Assembly: GCA_029268085.1 (NCBI GenBank)
Contig: JAJUHD010000074.1
Coordinates: forward strand, 1 to 11,133
DNA: 11,133 bases
Direction of reading: 5' to 3'
From: Bacillota bacterium
GTDB taxonomy: Bacteria; Bacillota; Clostridia; Oscillospirales; Oscillospiraceae
Shown here: piece by piece, positions 1 to 6,192 of the stretch
Position numbering within the stretch: the stretch's first letter is position 1
How the letters are laid out: each line of letters starts with the position of its first letter
Notes under the pieces: generated by a model
What the model was told of the DNA's origin: nothing
Seen by the model: the letters and a program-made list of their open reading frames with translations, nothing else
Database searches by the model: none
Program-made: the position numbers and the translations under genes

Positions 1-1
1 A

Positions 2-1171
2 CTACAGGCCGCACTGTTTGGGCCGACATCTCTGAGTACAGGACAAGACTGGATTGAGAGCGGGTTTAAATCCATGAGCGCGGAACAGACGGCTGTATAC
101 CAACAGCTCATTAAAAACGGAACGCCGGCGAGAGAAGCTTATGAAAAAATCAAAGAAATATCATCGGCAGAGGCAACGGGCAAAGGAACAGATCATGAAG
201 TTTCAAAAGCTGTCGTTCAGAGAAACATTCTCGCAAATTCCAACTTGACGCCATTTGAAAAAAACATTGTCTATTACGGATTGCTTGCAACGGATGCGGA
301 AAAGACGGTTATGGAAAAGTTGGACGACATGGCCGCAAAATACAGCGAGACATCGAAAACGCTGAGCGAAATTTACATCGCAGGCGCAGCCTCGTCCGAG
401 AGCGGCAAAAGCAAAGCCGAAATGAAGCGTGAGGCGCTGATAAATTCGACGCTGACCGACGGCCAGAAGCGAGTTGTATATGAAAGCCTGATAAACGAAG
501 ATCAGACAGACATTATAGACAGCCTGGCAAGTGCCGGAATGAGCTTCAGCGAATATCTTAAAATGGCGGATATATTTGAAGGTTCCGGCGGGAAACGGAA
601 CGCAGAAAAGTTTGCCACTATCACCGAGGCCGGAATAGCGGCAGACGACGCGGCTGAGCTGCTTGACAAGCTGGATGATCTTAATCCCGTCGATGGAGCA
701 AAGCAGGTGAGCGATCTTCAGAAAATGCGGCAGATAATTGATATGCCCGTCAGCGACTCCGATAAGCTTGTTATGATGAGCGCGACTATCGAACAGGGCG
801 TATACGCAAAGGTGAAGCTCGCGGCCGGTTATGGCGTTAGCCCGAAAGCGTATGTGAAATTCAAAGAAAGGCTTCCGTCTTTCGATGAGAACAACAACGG
901 CAGCTATACGCAGGCAGAGGTTGAAGCTGCGCTCGACAGCATGAGCGAGCTTACGACAAATCAGAAGGCTGTGCTTTGGCAAATGCAGGGAACAAGCTGG
1001 AGCGCAGCAAAAAATCCATATAATCCTTCGATGGGCGCACAGATCAGTGCGGCCGGTGCGGCGCAATCAGGCGGGAACGGTGAAAATTTGTTTTTAAAAA
1101 AATCAAGTGGCGCAGCAACATCAGCACCAGCACAGCAAAGTAACAGCTCAAATTTGTTTATGAGAAGATAA
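2..1171 (+). CDS. Phage-type large helical-repeat protein, 3' part (5' end outside window)
   Basis: The reading frame is open to the left edge and ends at TAA, so the first ATG (74) is unlikely to be the real start; 389 residues are visible. The protein is mostly helical and charged. A degenerate unit with an N/S-x-LT-xxQK-xVxY pattern recurs near visible residues 79, 148, 247 and 315. A 12-residue EF-hand-like loop (D-x-N-x-N-G-S-Y-T-x-x-E) sits at residues 295-306. The tail is low complexity (Ser, Ala, Gln) and holds two NLF-[LM]-basic copies, the second at the very end. From memory this style matches the C-terminal part of very large internal-virion or 'large polyvalent' proteins of Firmicute phages. 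That identity is an inference, supported by the attachment-site-like sequence 180 bases downstream. An exact role (ejected internal protein, structural scaffold) cannot be given. Confidence 0.65.
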   Translation, partial: LQAALFGPTSLSTGQDWIESGFKSMSAEQTAVYQQLIKNGTPAREAYEKIKEISSAEATGKGTDHEVSKAVVQRNILANSNLTPFEKNIVYYGLLATDAEKTVMEKLDDMAAKYSETSKTLSEIYIAGAASSESGKSKAEMKREALINSTLTDGQKRVVYESLINEDQTDIIDSLASAGMSFSEYLKMADIFEGSGGKRNAEKFATITEAGIAADDAAELLDKLDDLNPVDGAKQVSDLQKMRQIIDMPVSDSDKLVMMSATIEQGVYAKVKLAAGYGVSPKAYVKFKERLPSFDENNNGSYTQAEVEAALDSMSELTTNQKAVLWQMQGTSWSAAKNPYNPSMGAQISAAGAAQSGGNGENLFLKKSSGAATSAPAQQSNSSNLFMRR

Positions 1172-1194
1172 GACTTGCTTTTGGGATGAAAGCC

Positions 1195-1220
1195 GTGCTA
1201 AAAATTTCCTAACAGAAAAT
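1195..1220 (+). repeat. Direct repeat copy 1, candidate integrase arm-type site
   Basis: GTGCTAAAAA, then 4 bases, then CTAACA and an A-rich tail. The same two blocks with the same 4-base gap recur 82 bases downstream at 1277. Spaced direct repeats close to a phage attachment core are typical of arm-binding sites for tyrosine recombinases. The repeat is seen directly; the role is inferred. Confidence 0.5.
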
Positions 1221-1225
1221 GAAAG

Positions 1226-1250
1226 AGCTCCCGAGACTTTCTCGGGAGCT
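1226..1250. terminator. Perfect 10-bp hairpin after the phage-type gene
   Basis: AGCTCCCGAG (1226-1235) and CTCGGGAGCT (1241-1250) form a perfect 10-bp stem with a 5-base loop. It is the natural candidate terminator for the gene ending at 1171. The plus-strand side has no run of T (it continues TAAATAATG), while the minus-strand side is T-rich, so termination may be weak or bidirectional. Confidence 0.55.
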
Positions 1251-1276
1251 TAAATAATGTTGAAAATTATTAAGTT

Positions 1277-1302
1277 GTGCTAAAAACGTGCTAACAAAAA
1301 TA
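1277..1302 (+). repeat. Direct repeat copy 2, candidate integrase arm-type site
   Basis: GTGCTAAAAA, 4 bases (CGTG), CTAACA and an A-rich tail: same blocks and spacing as the copy at 1195. Within this copy GTGCTAA occurs twice (1277 and 1288), so there may be overlapping sites. Confidence 0.5.
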
Positions 1303-1307
1303 TAAAA

Positions 1308-1350
1308 AACCTAGTATTTTCAATGGGTATAGAGCAAAAATACTTAGGTT
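1308..1350. repeat. Inverted repeat at the edge of the attachment core
   Basis: Arm AACCTAGTATTTT (1308-1320) and arm AAAATACTTAGGTT (1337-1350) are inverted copies that differ by one inserted base, with 16 bases between. The right arm runs into the tRNA-like segment starting at 1347. It could be the phage-side core recognition region for an integrase or a hairpin; the sequence alone does not decide. Confidence 0.5.
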
Positions 1351-1371
1351 CAAGTCCCGCCTCGCGCACCA
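1347..1371 (+). other. tRNA 3'-end fragment, probable prophage attachment site (attR-like)
   Basis: The segment has a T-loop motif (GGTTCAAGT), the 3' strand of a T-stem (CCCGC), a 7-base acceptor strand (CTCGCGC), a discriminator A and CCA. The upstream bases do not pair to complete the T-stem and no 5' tRNA half (expected to begin GCGCGAG) lies upstream, so this is only a fragment. Integrases that use tRNA genes duplicate the tRNA 3' end, leaving such a fragment at the far end of the element with the original terminator beyond it. That is the arrangement here. The acceptor sequence suggests a leucine-type tRNA, which is a guess. The rest of 1172-1490 holds only the hairpins and repeats listed separately. 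Confidence 0.72.
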
Positions 1372-1378
1372 AAATGGG

Positions 1379-1414
1379 GGCAGACCTTCCGACAAGAGAA
1401 GGTGTGCCTTTTTT
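1379..1414 (+). terminator. Rho-independent terminator, probably of the original tRNA gene
   Basis: GGCAGACCTTC (1379-1389) pairs with GAAGGTGTGCC (1398-1408) with one G-G mismatch, an 8-base loop, and six T directly after. It starts a few bases after the tRNA-like CCA, as expected for the terminator of an intact tRNA gene now separated from it by an insertion. Confidence 0.82.
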
Positions 1415-1490
1415 ATACGCAAAAACGTGTTATTATTAAACAATAAGGCTTATTAAAATAATTTAAAACGGAGATCCTGATTGGAGACGA

Positions 1491-1985
1491 ATGATGGGTA
1501 TTACTGTTAGACAATTTGCGTATGAAGATATTTCGGCTATGATTGAAATATGGAACGAGATTGTTGAGGACGGAACTTCTTTTCCTCAGACTGAGCTGCT
1601 GGACGAAAATAGCGGCAGGGATTTTTTTGAAAATCAGTCCTTTACAGGTGTTGCAATTGAGCAAGCAACAGCAAAAGTAGTCGGGCTGTATATCCTTCAT
1701 CCGAACAATGTAGGCAGGTGCGGGCATATTTCTAACGCCAGCTTCGCTGTAAAGAGCGATGAACGCGGAAAGAAAATCGGTGAGATTTTGGTTTTACACT
1801 GTATTGCGAAGGCAAAGGAAATCGGTTTTAAAATATTGCAGTTCAATGCTGTGGTAAGCACAAATTCCCCTGCTCTTCGCTTGTATAAAAAGCTGGGATT
1901 TGTCCAGCTGGGTGTTATTCCCGGGGGCTTTCTTATGAAGGATGGAAGCTACCAAAATATCATTCCTCATTACTATGTGTTGTAA
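1491..1985 (+). CDS. GNAT-family N-acetyltransferase
   Basis: A full-length GNAT protein of 164 residues, the usual size for a single-domain member. The acetyl-CoA pyrophosphate-binding loop is R92-G-K-K-I-G97, following the central strand (about residues 81-88). The later N125-S-P-A...L-Y132...G136-F segment is the typical motif B region. The family moves an acetyl group from acetyl-CoA to an amine. The substrate is not readable; the N-terminal pattern (IWNEIVEDGTSF) recalls amino-acid or small-amine acetyltransferases. Two ATGs lie in tandem: GGAG at 1483-1486 is only 4 nt before the first (1491) but 7 nt before the second (1494), so the second may be used. It stands alone, convergent with the GH1 gene, between the attachment site and the IS remnant. 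No clear promoter was found in the AT-rich 1415-1482 stretch. Confidence 0.9.
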   Translation: MMGITVRQFAYEDISAMIEIWNEIVEDGTSFPQTELLDENSGRDFFENQSFTGVAIEQATAKVVGLYILHPNNVGRCGHISNASFAVKSDERGKKIGEILVLHCIAKAKEIGFKILQFNAVVSTNSPALRLYKKLGFVQLGVIPGGFLMKDGSYQNIIPHYYVL

Positions 1986-2021
1986 AAATGATAAAAGTGT
2001 TGATACAATCCAAGCTTTGCG

Positions 2022-2068
2022 TAAACCTCCGTTGCGGTGCAGAATAGGAGCACCATAACGGAGGTTTA
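2022..2068 (+). promoter_or_regulatory. Long hairpin burying the transposase ribosome binding site
   Basis: TAAACCTCCGTT (2022-2033) pairs perfectly with AACGGAGGTTTA (2057-2068); after a short imperfect step GGTGC (2036-2040) pairs with GCACC (2050-2054), leaving a 9-base loop. The strand at 2057-2068 contains GGAGG, the Shine-Dalgarno site for the ATG at 2073. Transcripts entering from outside would carry both arms and hide the site. Many insertion sequences block translation of read-through transcripts this way. Confidence 0.7.
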
Positions 2069-2072
2069 TATT

Positions 2073-2265
2073 ATGGCAGGAAAGAATCTCAGTACGAAAG
2101 AGAATGAGTGTTTTGCCAAAATTCGCGAACTGCTGCTTTCAAGCAATGTCAGCAGCATGGACGACATCAGGAAATTGTTCAAGAAGACGAAAAAAGCTGC
2201 AAACCAGCTTCGTGGATGTTAACGTATCCAGCCCAAATGACCGCAAGGGCGAGTTTGAGCCGCAG
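2073..2265 (+). pseudogene. IS256-family transposase, internally deleted and frameshifted
   Basis: An ATG at 2073 with GGAGG 8 nt upstream begins a frame ending at 2222 (about 49 residues) that resembles the N-terminus of IS256-type transposases. From about 2190 the matching sequence continues one frame over: KKLQTSF, then VDVNV, then NDRKGEFEPQL. The last part matches the conserved 'PRDRxGEFEPQ' block found after the zinc-finger-like region of the family. The intervening region (the 'ELGYxKYDYKNK...NSRNG' block of intact members) and all of the catalytic DDE core are absent. The element therefore suffered an internal deletion with frameshift and loss of its 3' part, and cannot make a working transposase. 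Identity rests on the recognised DRKGEFEPQ block and is from memory. Confidence 0.72.
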
Positions 2266-3615
2266 TTACTGATGGAGGTGTTTTCCATTGCTCTCAGCGG
2301 CGCGTCCGTACCAGACGGAGGAATCCTTCGGGATGCGCCGCTGAGTTGGATAATCGATATAAACCAGTCCGAATCGCTGAGTATAGCCATATTCCCATTC
2401 GAAATTGTCCGTAAGGCTCCAGTGGAAATATCCTTCAACCGCCGTACCTTCATCGACGGTCTTTTCAAGCTCTTTAAGATAGCGGCGGAGAAATTCGACT
2501 CTGTCCGCGTCGTGTACCTGTCCGTCCGAATGCATGGTGTCTTTGCAGGAGATACCGTTCTCGGTGATAATTACCGGCAAACCGTAGCGTTCATAGAGCC
2601 ATCGGGGGCCGTAGCGAAGAATTTCCGGCGTGATAGGCCAGTCTGTTGCGGTCCTCGGGAGGCTTTTGGGCAGAAGGACCACATTGCCGTGAACGTCGAT
2701 CGGGGTTCCGTGGTAGATGTTTGCGCCGACAAAATCAAGCGGCTGACAAATTATGTTCCAATCCGATTCGGGGACGCCGTTCGAAAATTTTCGTAAAAAG
2801 TCGGGCGATGCTTCTGGATAATGTCCAAGGACAACGGCATCAAGACACCAGCAATGGCTGAAAAACCAACCGTCAGGCTTAAGAGAGAACGACGCCTCGT
2901 ATGCGGTTTGCCTGTTCTCAGGCGTGTCTGTCACAGGATAATAAAGCGTGCCTGTCGAAGCAATCCCCACCTTTACAGGACAGCTGCTTTCTTTGCGCAG
3001 CGCTTTTACGGCGAGTCCGTGTGCCAGCATCATATTGTGCATGCACTGAAGCTGGTCTTCGACCGGCAGCTTAAGACCCGGGGCGTGGGTTCCTAGCTCA
3101 TAGCCAAGACTGAGGGCGCACTGAGGCTCGTTGAGCGTGATGTAGTGACGGACTTTTCCGTCAAAATGCTTCGCTATCACTGAGGCGTATTCCGCGAACG
3201 CCTCGCAGACAGCGCGGTTGAGCCAGCCGCCTTTTTTCTGCAACGCTGAGGGGAGATCCCAGTGGTAAAGCGTCATATATGGCGTGATGCCGTTTTCAAG
3301 CAGCAAATCGACAAGCGAATCGTAATAGGCAAGCCCCTTTTCGTTAACACTGCCCGTACCTGCGGGCAGTATCCGCGGCCAGCTTACGGAAAATCTATAT
3401 GCGGAGAGATTCATTTCTTTCAAAAGACGCACATCTTCGGAAAACCGGTGGTAAGCGTCGCACGCAACGCGGCCGTCCTGTCCGTCCCGTATAGCACCGG
3501 GGAGCTCGCAGAAATCATCCCAGATGCTGCGTCCCTTGCCGTCGGCATCGAACGCGCCCTCAATCTGATATGCGGAGCTTGCTGCGCCCCAAACAAAATT
3601 ATTCGGAAAAGGCAT
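2266..3615 (-). CDS. GH1 beta-glucosidase (or 6-phospho-beta-glucosidase-like), cytoplasmic
   Basis: At 449 residues this is the normal length for a single-domain GH1 (beta/alpha)8 barrel. The N-terminus carries F-x-W-G-A-A-S-S-A-Y-Q17-I-E-G, with glycone-binding Q17. YHWD (117-120) includes H118. The acid/base is E163 in TLNEP and the nucleophile E352 in ITENG. W399 and E406 of the W-S-L-T-D-N-F-E-W segment bind the glycone. E406 followed by W407, without the S-x-K-x-Y phosphate pocket of 6-phospho enzymes, favours unphosphorylated substrates such as cellobiose, a retaining hydrolysis releasing glucose. No signal peptide is present. AGGAG lies 7 nt before the ATG. The gene begins 15 nt after the GH94 stop, so the two form an operon. 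The last residues and TAA stop (2266-2268) fall at the border with the IS256 remnant, so the native C-terminus may have been slightly altered. I see no terminator beyond it. Confidence 0.94.
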   Translation of the reverse strand: MPFPNNFVWGAASSAYQIEGAFDADGKGRSIWDDFCELPGAIRDGQDGRVACDAYHRFSEDVRLLKEMNLSAYRFSVSWPRILPAGTGSVNEKGLAYYDSLVDLLLENGITPYMTLYHWDLPSALQKKGGWLNRAVCEAFAEYASVIAKHFDGKVRHYITLNEPQCALSLGYELGTHAPGLKLPVEDQLQCMHNMMLAHGLAVKALRKESSCPVKVGIASTGTLYYPVTDTPENRQTAYEASFSLKPDGWFFSHCWCLDAVVLGHYPEASPDFLRKFSNGVPESDWNIICQPLDFVGANIYHGTPIDVHGNVVLLPKSLPRTATDWPITPEILRYGPRWLYERYGLPVIITENGISCKDTMHSDGQVHDADRVEFLRRYLKELEKTVDEGTAVEGYFHWSLTDNFEWEYGYTQRFGLVYIDYPTQRRIPKDSSVWYGRAAESNGKHLHQ

Positions 3616-3630
3616 AGCGGTACTCCTGTC

Positions 3631-6057
3631 TTAAATCGTTATTTCAACGAAGTATTCGGTTTTGCCCCGCTCGAAAGGCACGATGTTTCCGGCGATGGCA
3701 TTTCCGTTTACCTTCATCCCAAGCTTTCCGCAGCCGGTATTTTTTACGGAAATGATATACCTTGCACCGCGGAACAGCCTCGTCACCTTATAATCCGGAA
3801 AATCTTCAGGGATGCAAGGAGCTATCATTAGTCCGTCGAAATGCGGGCAGATGCCGAGTATCGCCTGAGAAATGTTGACGAAGGACCACGCCGCAGTGGC
3901 CGTAAGCCAGCTGTTTTTGGCCTCCCCGTAACGCACGGCTTCACGCCCTGCGATCATCTGGCTGTATACATATGGTTCGGTACGGTGAACGTCGCTGGAA
4001 TCCTCGATATACGCGGGACAGATTCTGCGGTAGGCATCGAAAGCCTGCTGCGCGTGCCCGAGACTGACCTCCGCCATACTGATCCATGGGTTGTTCTGGC
4101 AGAAGATCGATCCGTTTTCCTTATATCCGGGAGGGTAGCTGGTGATTTCCCCCAGCTCCTTTCGATACTCGGAATAACAGGGGCTTAAAAGCTCTATACC
4201 ATATTTTCCGGTCAGATGCTTTTGAACGGAGGCGAGAGCTTTCTCGGCATGGCCTTCCTTTATGCCGATGCCGGCCATAACGCAGAAACCCTGAGGCTCG
4301 ACAAAGATGCGGCCCTGTTCGCAAGTATGGCTTCCGACTTTGTTGCCGAACGCATCATATGCCCGCAGAAACCACTCGCCGTCCCAGCCGTGCTCGAGAA
4401 CGGCCTCGCGCATACGCTGAATATTAGACCTTACATCCGCAGCTTCCGGCGTATTGCCGCGACGAGAGCACAGCTCGGCGTATTCTTCTCCGAACTTTAC
4501 AAACATCGCCGCGATGAAAGTGCTTTCCGCCCTGCCGCTCTCAAAGTTTGAGCAGGTCTGGAAGCTCTCTCCCGGCTCCTCGGAGAAACAATTCAGATTC
4601 AAGCAGTCGTTCCAGTCGGCGCGGCCTATCAGCGGAAGCCCGTGCGGCCCCAGATGGTTGAGCGTATATCTGATGCTTCGGCGCAGGTGCTCGAAAAGAG
4701 GTTTTTCGCTGCCCGCGATGTTTCCGAACTGTACGGGCGCGTCTAGGATTTCAAAATCACCCGTCTCTTTTATGTAAGCGCTGGTACAGGCTATGAGCCA
4801 CAGCGGGTCGTCATTGAAGCCGGAACCGATATTTTCGTTGCCGCGTTTTGTCAGCGGCTGATACTGGTGATATGTGCTCCCGTCCTCGAACTGAATGGCG
4901 GCGAGATCTAGTATGCGCGCTCTTGCGCGTTCGGGGATAAGATGGACAAAGCCGAGAATATCCTGACAGCTGTCGCGAAAACCCATTCCGCGTCCGGTTC
5001 CACTCTCAAAATAACTTGCGCTGCGGCTGAGATTAAAGGTGACCATACATTGATATTGGTTCCAGATATTTACCATACGGGAAAGCTTCTCATCGCCGCA
5101 TTCAATATGAAAGACTTCAAGCAGATGTTCCCAGTAGCTTTTGAGTTCGCCGAGGGCTTTTTCGACCGCGTTGTCGTCGGAAAACCGCGACAGCATCGCA
5201 CGCGCAGCGGTCTTGTTGATAACGCCCGCGCTTTCCCATTTTTCGTGCGGCGGATTTTCCGCGTAACCCAATACGAAAATCAACGTCTTGCTCTCGCCCG
5301 GCATGAGCCGAAGCTCGAAATGATGGCTTGCGATCGGCGACCAGCCGGAAGCGACGCTGTTGCCGCTTTTGCCGGATGTCACGGACTCCGGCGCATCCCA
5401 TGAGCCGAAACGACCGAGAAATCGTTCACGGTCAGTATCGAAGCCGTCCGGCTTTGAGCTTGCACCGTAGAAAGCATAGTGGCTGCGGCGCTCACGGTAC
5501 TCGCTCTTATGATATATAGTGCCGTCGCCGTCTATTTCCACTTCGCCGACGCTTAGATTACGCTGAAAGTTCATTGCGTCGTCCTCCGCGTTCCAAAGGC
5601 ACCATTCCAAAGCGCTGAAAATTTGAAGATGCTTTTCATCCGAGCCGATGTTCCTGACTTTAAGGCGATTAATCTCGCAGGTTGCTCCCTGCGGGACAAA
5701 GCACGTCAGTTCGGCCGAAATTCCGTCCTTTTCGCTTTCAATGACGCTGTATCCCAGCCCGTGACGGCAGCGATAGCTGTCAAGCTCCGTGCGGCAGGGG
5801 AGATAAGCGGGGCTCCAAAGCGTATCCTTGTCTTTTATATAATACCTTCTGCCATCAGTGTCCAATGGCACGCTGTTATACCGGTACCGCGTAATCCTGC
5901 GGTATTTGGCGTCCCTGTAATAGCAGTAGCCTCCGGCAGTATTGGAGAAAAGACTGAAAAAATCACTGCTGCCGAAATAATTGATCCACGGCAGCGGCGT
6001 CGCAGGAGTAACAATCACATATTCCTTTGCCGCATCATCAAAATAACCGTACTTCAT
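3631..6057 (-). CDS. GH94 cellobiose-phosphorylase-type enzyme with altered phosphate-site residues
   Basis: The protein has 808 residues and is colinear with clostridial cellobiose phosphorylases (about 810). An N-terminal beta-sandwich (1-270) and helical linker precede the (alpha/alpha)6 barrel (about 316-735) and a small C-terminal sheet. The family converts cellobiose plus phosphate into glucose 1-phosphate and glucose by inversion, in the cytoplasm; no signal peptide is seen. Catalytic D484 lies in DWNDC (481-485). Glucose-site R356, D362 and W482 match R362, D368 and W488 of the Cellulomonas gilvus enzyme at a constant offset. Of its phosphate contacts, R345 and T719 are kept, but the expected His is Q654 (FCQNNPW) and the expected Gly is A720 (SWLTATAAW). 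AGGAGA lies 7 nt before the ATG. It is first in a two-gene operon with the GH1 gene, read from the divergent promoter at 6113-6140. The family call is firm; exact substrate and phosphate use are less so. Confidence 0.93.
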   Translation of the reverse strand: MKYGYFDDAAKEYVIVTPATPLPWINYFGSSDFFSLFSNTAGGYCYYRDAKYRRITRYRYNSVPLDTDGRRYYIKDKDTLWSPAYLPCRTELDSYRCRHGLGYSVIESEKDGISAELTCFVPQGATCEINRLKVRNIGSDEKHLQIFSALEWCLWNAEDDAMNFQRNLSVGEVEIDGDGTIYHKSEYRERRSHYAFYGASSKPDGFDTDRERFLGRFGSWDAPESVTSGKSGNSVASGWSPIASHHFELRLMPGESKTLIFVLGYAENPPHEKWESAGVINKTAARAMLSRFSDDNAVEKALGELKSYWEHLLEVFHIECGDEKLSRMVNIWNQYQCMVTFNLSRSASYFESGTGRGMGFRDSCQDILGFVHLIPERARARILDLAAIQFEDGSTYHQYQPLTKRGNENIGSGFNDDPLWLIACTSAYIKETGDFEILDAPVQFGNIAGSEKPLFEHLRRSIRYTLNHLGPHGLPLIGRADWNDCLNLNCFSEEPGESFQTCSNFESGRAESTFIAAMFVKFGEEYAELCSRRGNTPEAADVRSNIQRMREAVLEHGWDGEWFLRAYDAFGNKVGSHTCEQGRIFVEPQGFCVMAGIGIKEGHAEKALASVQKHLTGKYGIELLSPCYSEYRKELGEITSYPPGYKENGSIFCQNNPWISMAEVSLGHAQQAFDAYRRICPAYIEDSSDVHRTEPYVYSQMIAGREAVRYGEAKNSWLTATAAWSFVNISQAILGICPHFDGLMIAPCIPEDFPDYKVTRLFRGARYIISVKNTGCGKLGMKVNGNAIAGNIVPFERGKTEYFVEITI

Positions 6058-6084
6058 AAGCGATTCTCCTGTTTAAAAATAAAA

Positions 6085-6098
6085 CGAAAACGTATTCG
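6085..6098. promoter_or_regulatory. LacI-type operator upstream of the GH94-GH1 operon
   Basis: CGAAAACGTATTCG is a 14-bp near-palindrome (6 of 7 pairs match) with the central CG usual for LacI-family sites. It shares CGAAAACG with the site at 6251. It lies just downstream of the expected start of the minus-strand promoter, a position that fits repression by blocking transcription. A CcpA-type cre site is an alternative reading. Confidence 0.62.
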
Positions 6099-6112
6099 CT
6101 GTTTTTGCTCAT

Positions 6113-6140
6113 TTTATAACCGAAGATGTAATTTTGTAAA
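6113..6140 (-). promoter_or_regulatory. Sigma-A-type promoter for the GH94-GH1 operon
   Basis: Read on the minus strand, TTTACA (plus 6135-6140) and TATAAA (plus 6113-6118) are 16 bases apart, with an AT-rich upstream tract. Transcription would start near 6106, about 50 nt before the GH94 ATG. This sits inside the 6058-6385 control region, which holds only regulatory elements. Confidence 0.6.
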
Positions 6141-6192
6141 GTGTTTTTATTGAAAGAAATAAAGAATTGTGTTAGTTTGCACAAATAATCGC

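Larger units (their letters stand above)
1995..2268 (+). mobile_element. Decayed IS256-family insertion sequence remnant
   Basis: The left end is suggested by a GTGTTGATACA-containing segment at about 1997-2007, which resembles the GTGTTGACAC-like ends of clostridial IS256 relatives. Next come a hairpin over the transposase ribosome binding site, the transposase N-terminus, and a second transposase piece in another frame. The right end is missing: the sequence stops resembling the transposase at about 2262-2268 where the GH1 gene ends. Outer limits are approximate. Confidence 0.6.

Noticed and set aside
203..1066. 287-residue minus-strand open frame opposite the phage-type gene
   Set aside because: Opposite-strand shadow: no ribosome binding site, odd His/Cys/Arg-rich composition and no family resemblance, while the plus-strand frame has coherent repeats and an EF-hand loop.
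1270..1371. A complete tRNA gene ending at the CCA
   Set aside because: No 5' acceptor strand, D-arm or anticodon arm is present and the T-stem cannot pair with the bases upstream, so only a 3' fragment exists.
2022..2068. The long hairpin as terminator for the GNAT or GH1 gene
   Set aside because: Neither strand has a T run after the stem, and the right arm contains the transposase ribosome binding site, which explains it better.
2104..2796. 230-residue plus-strand open frame joining the IS remnant to antisense GH1 sequence
   Set aside because: Only about 2190-2265 resembles a transposase; the rest is the antisense of the GH1 gene with no ribosome binding site.
3262..3831. Plus-strand open frame across the GH1/GH94 junction
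   Set aside because: Antisense of two well-identified enzymes; no recognisable domain or start signal. Other open frames opposite GH94 (for example 4942-5403 and 5623-6153) are rejected for the same reason.
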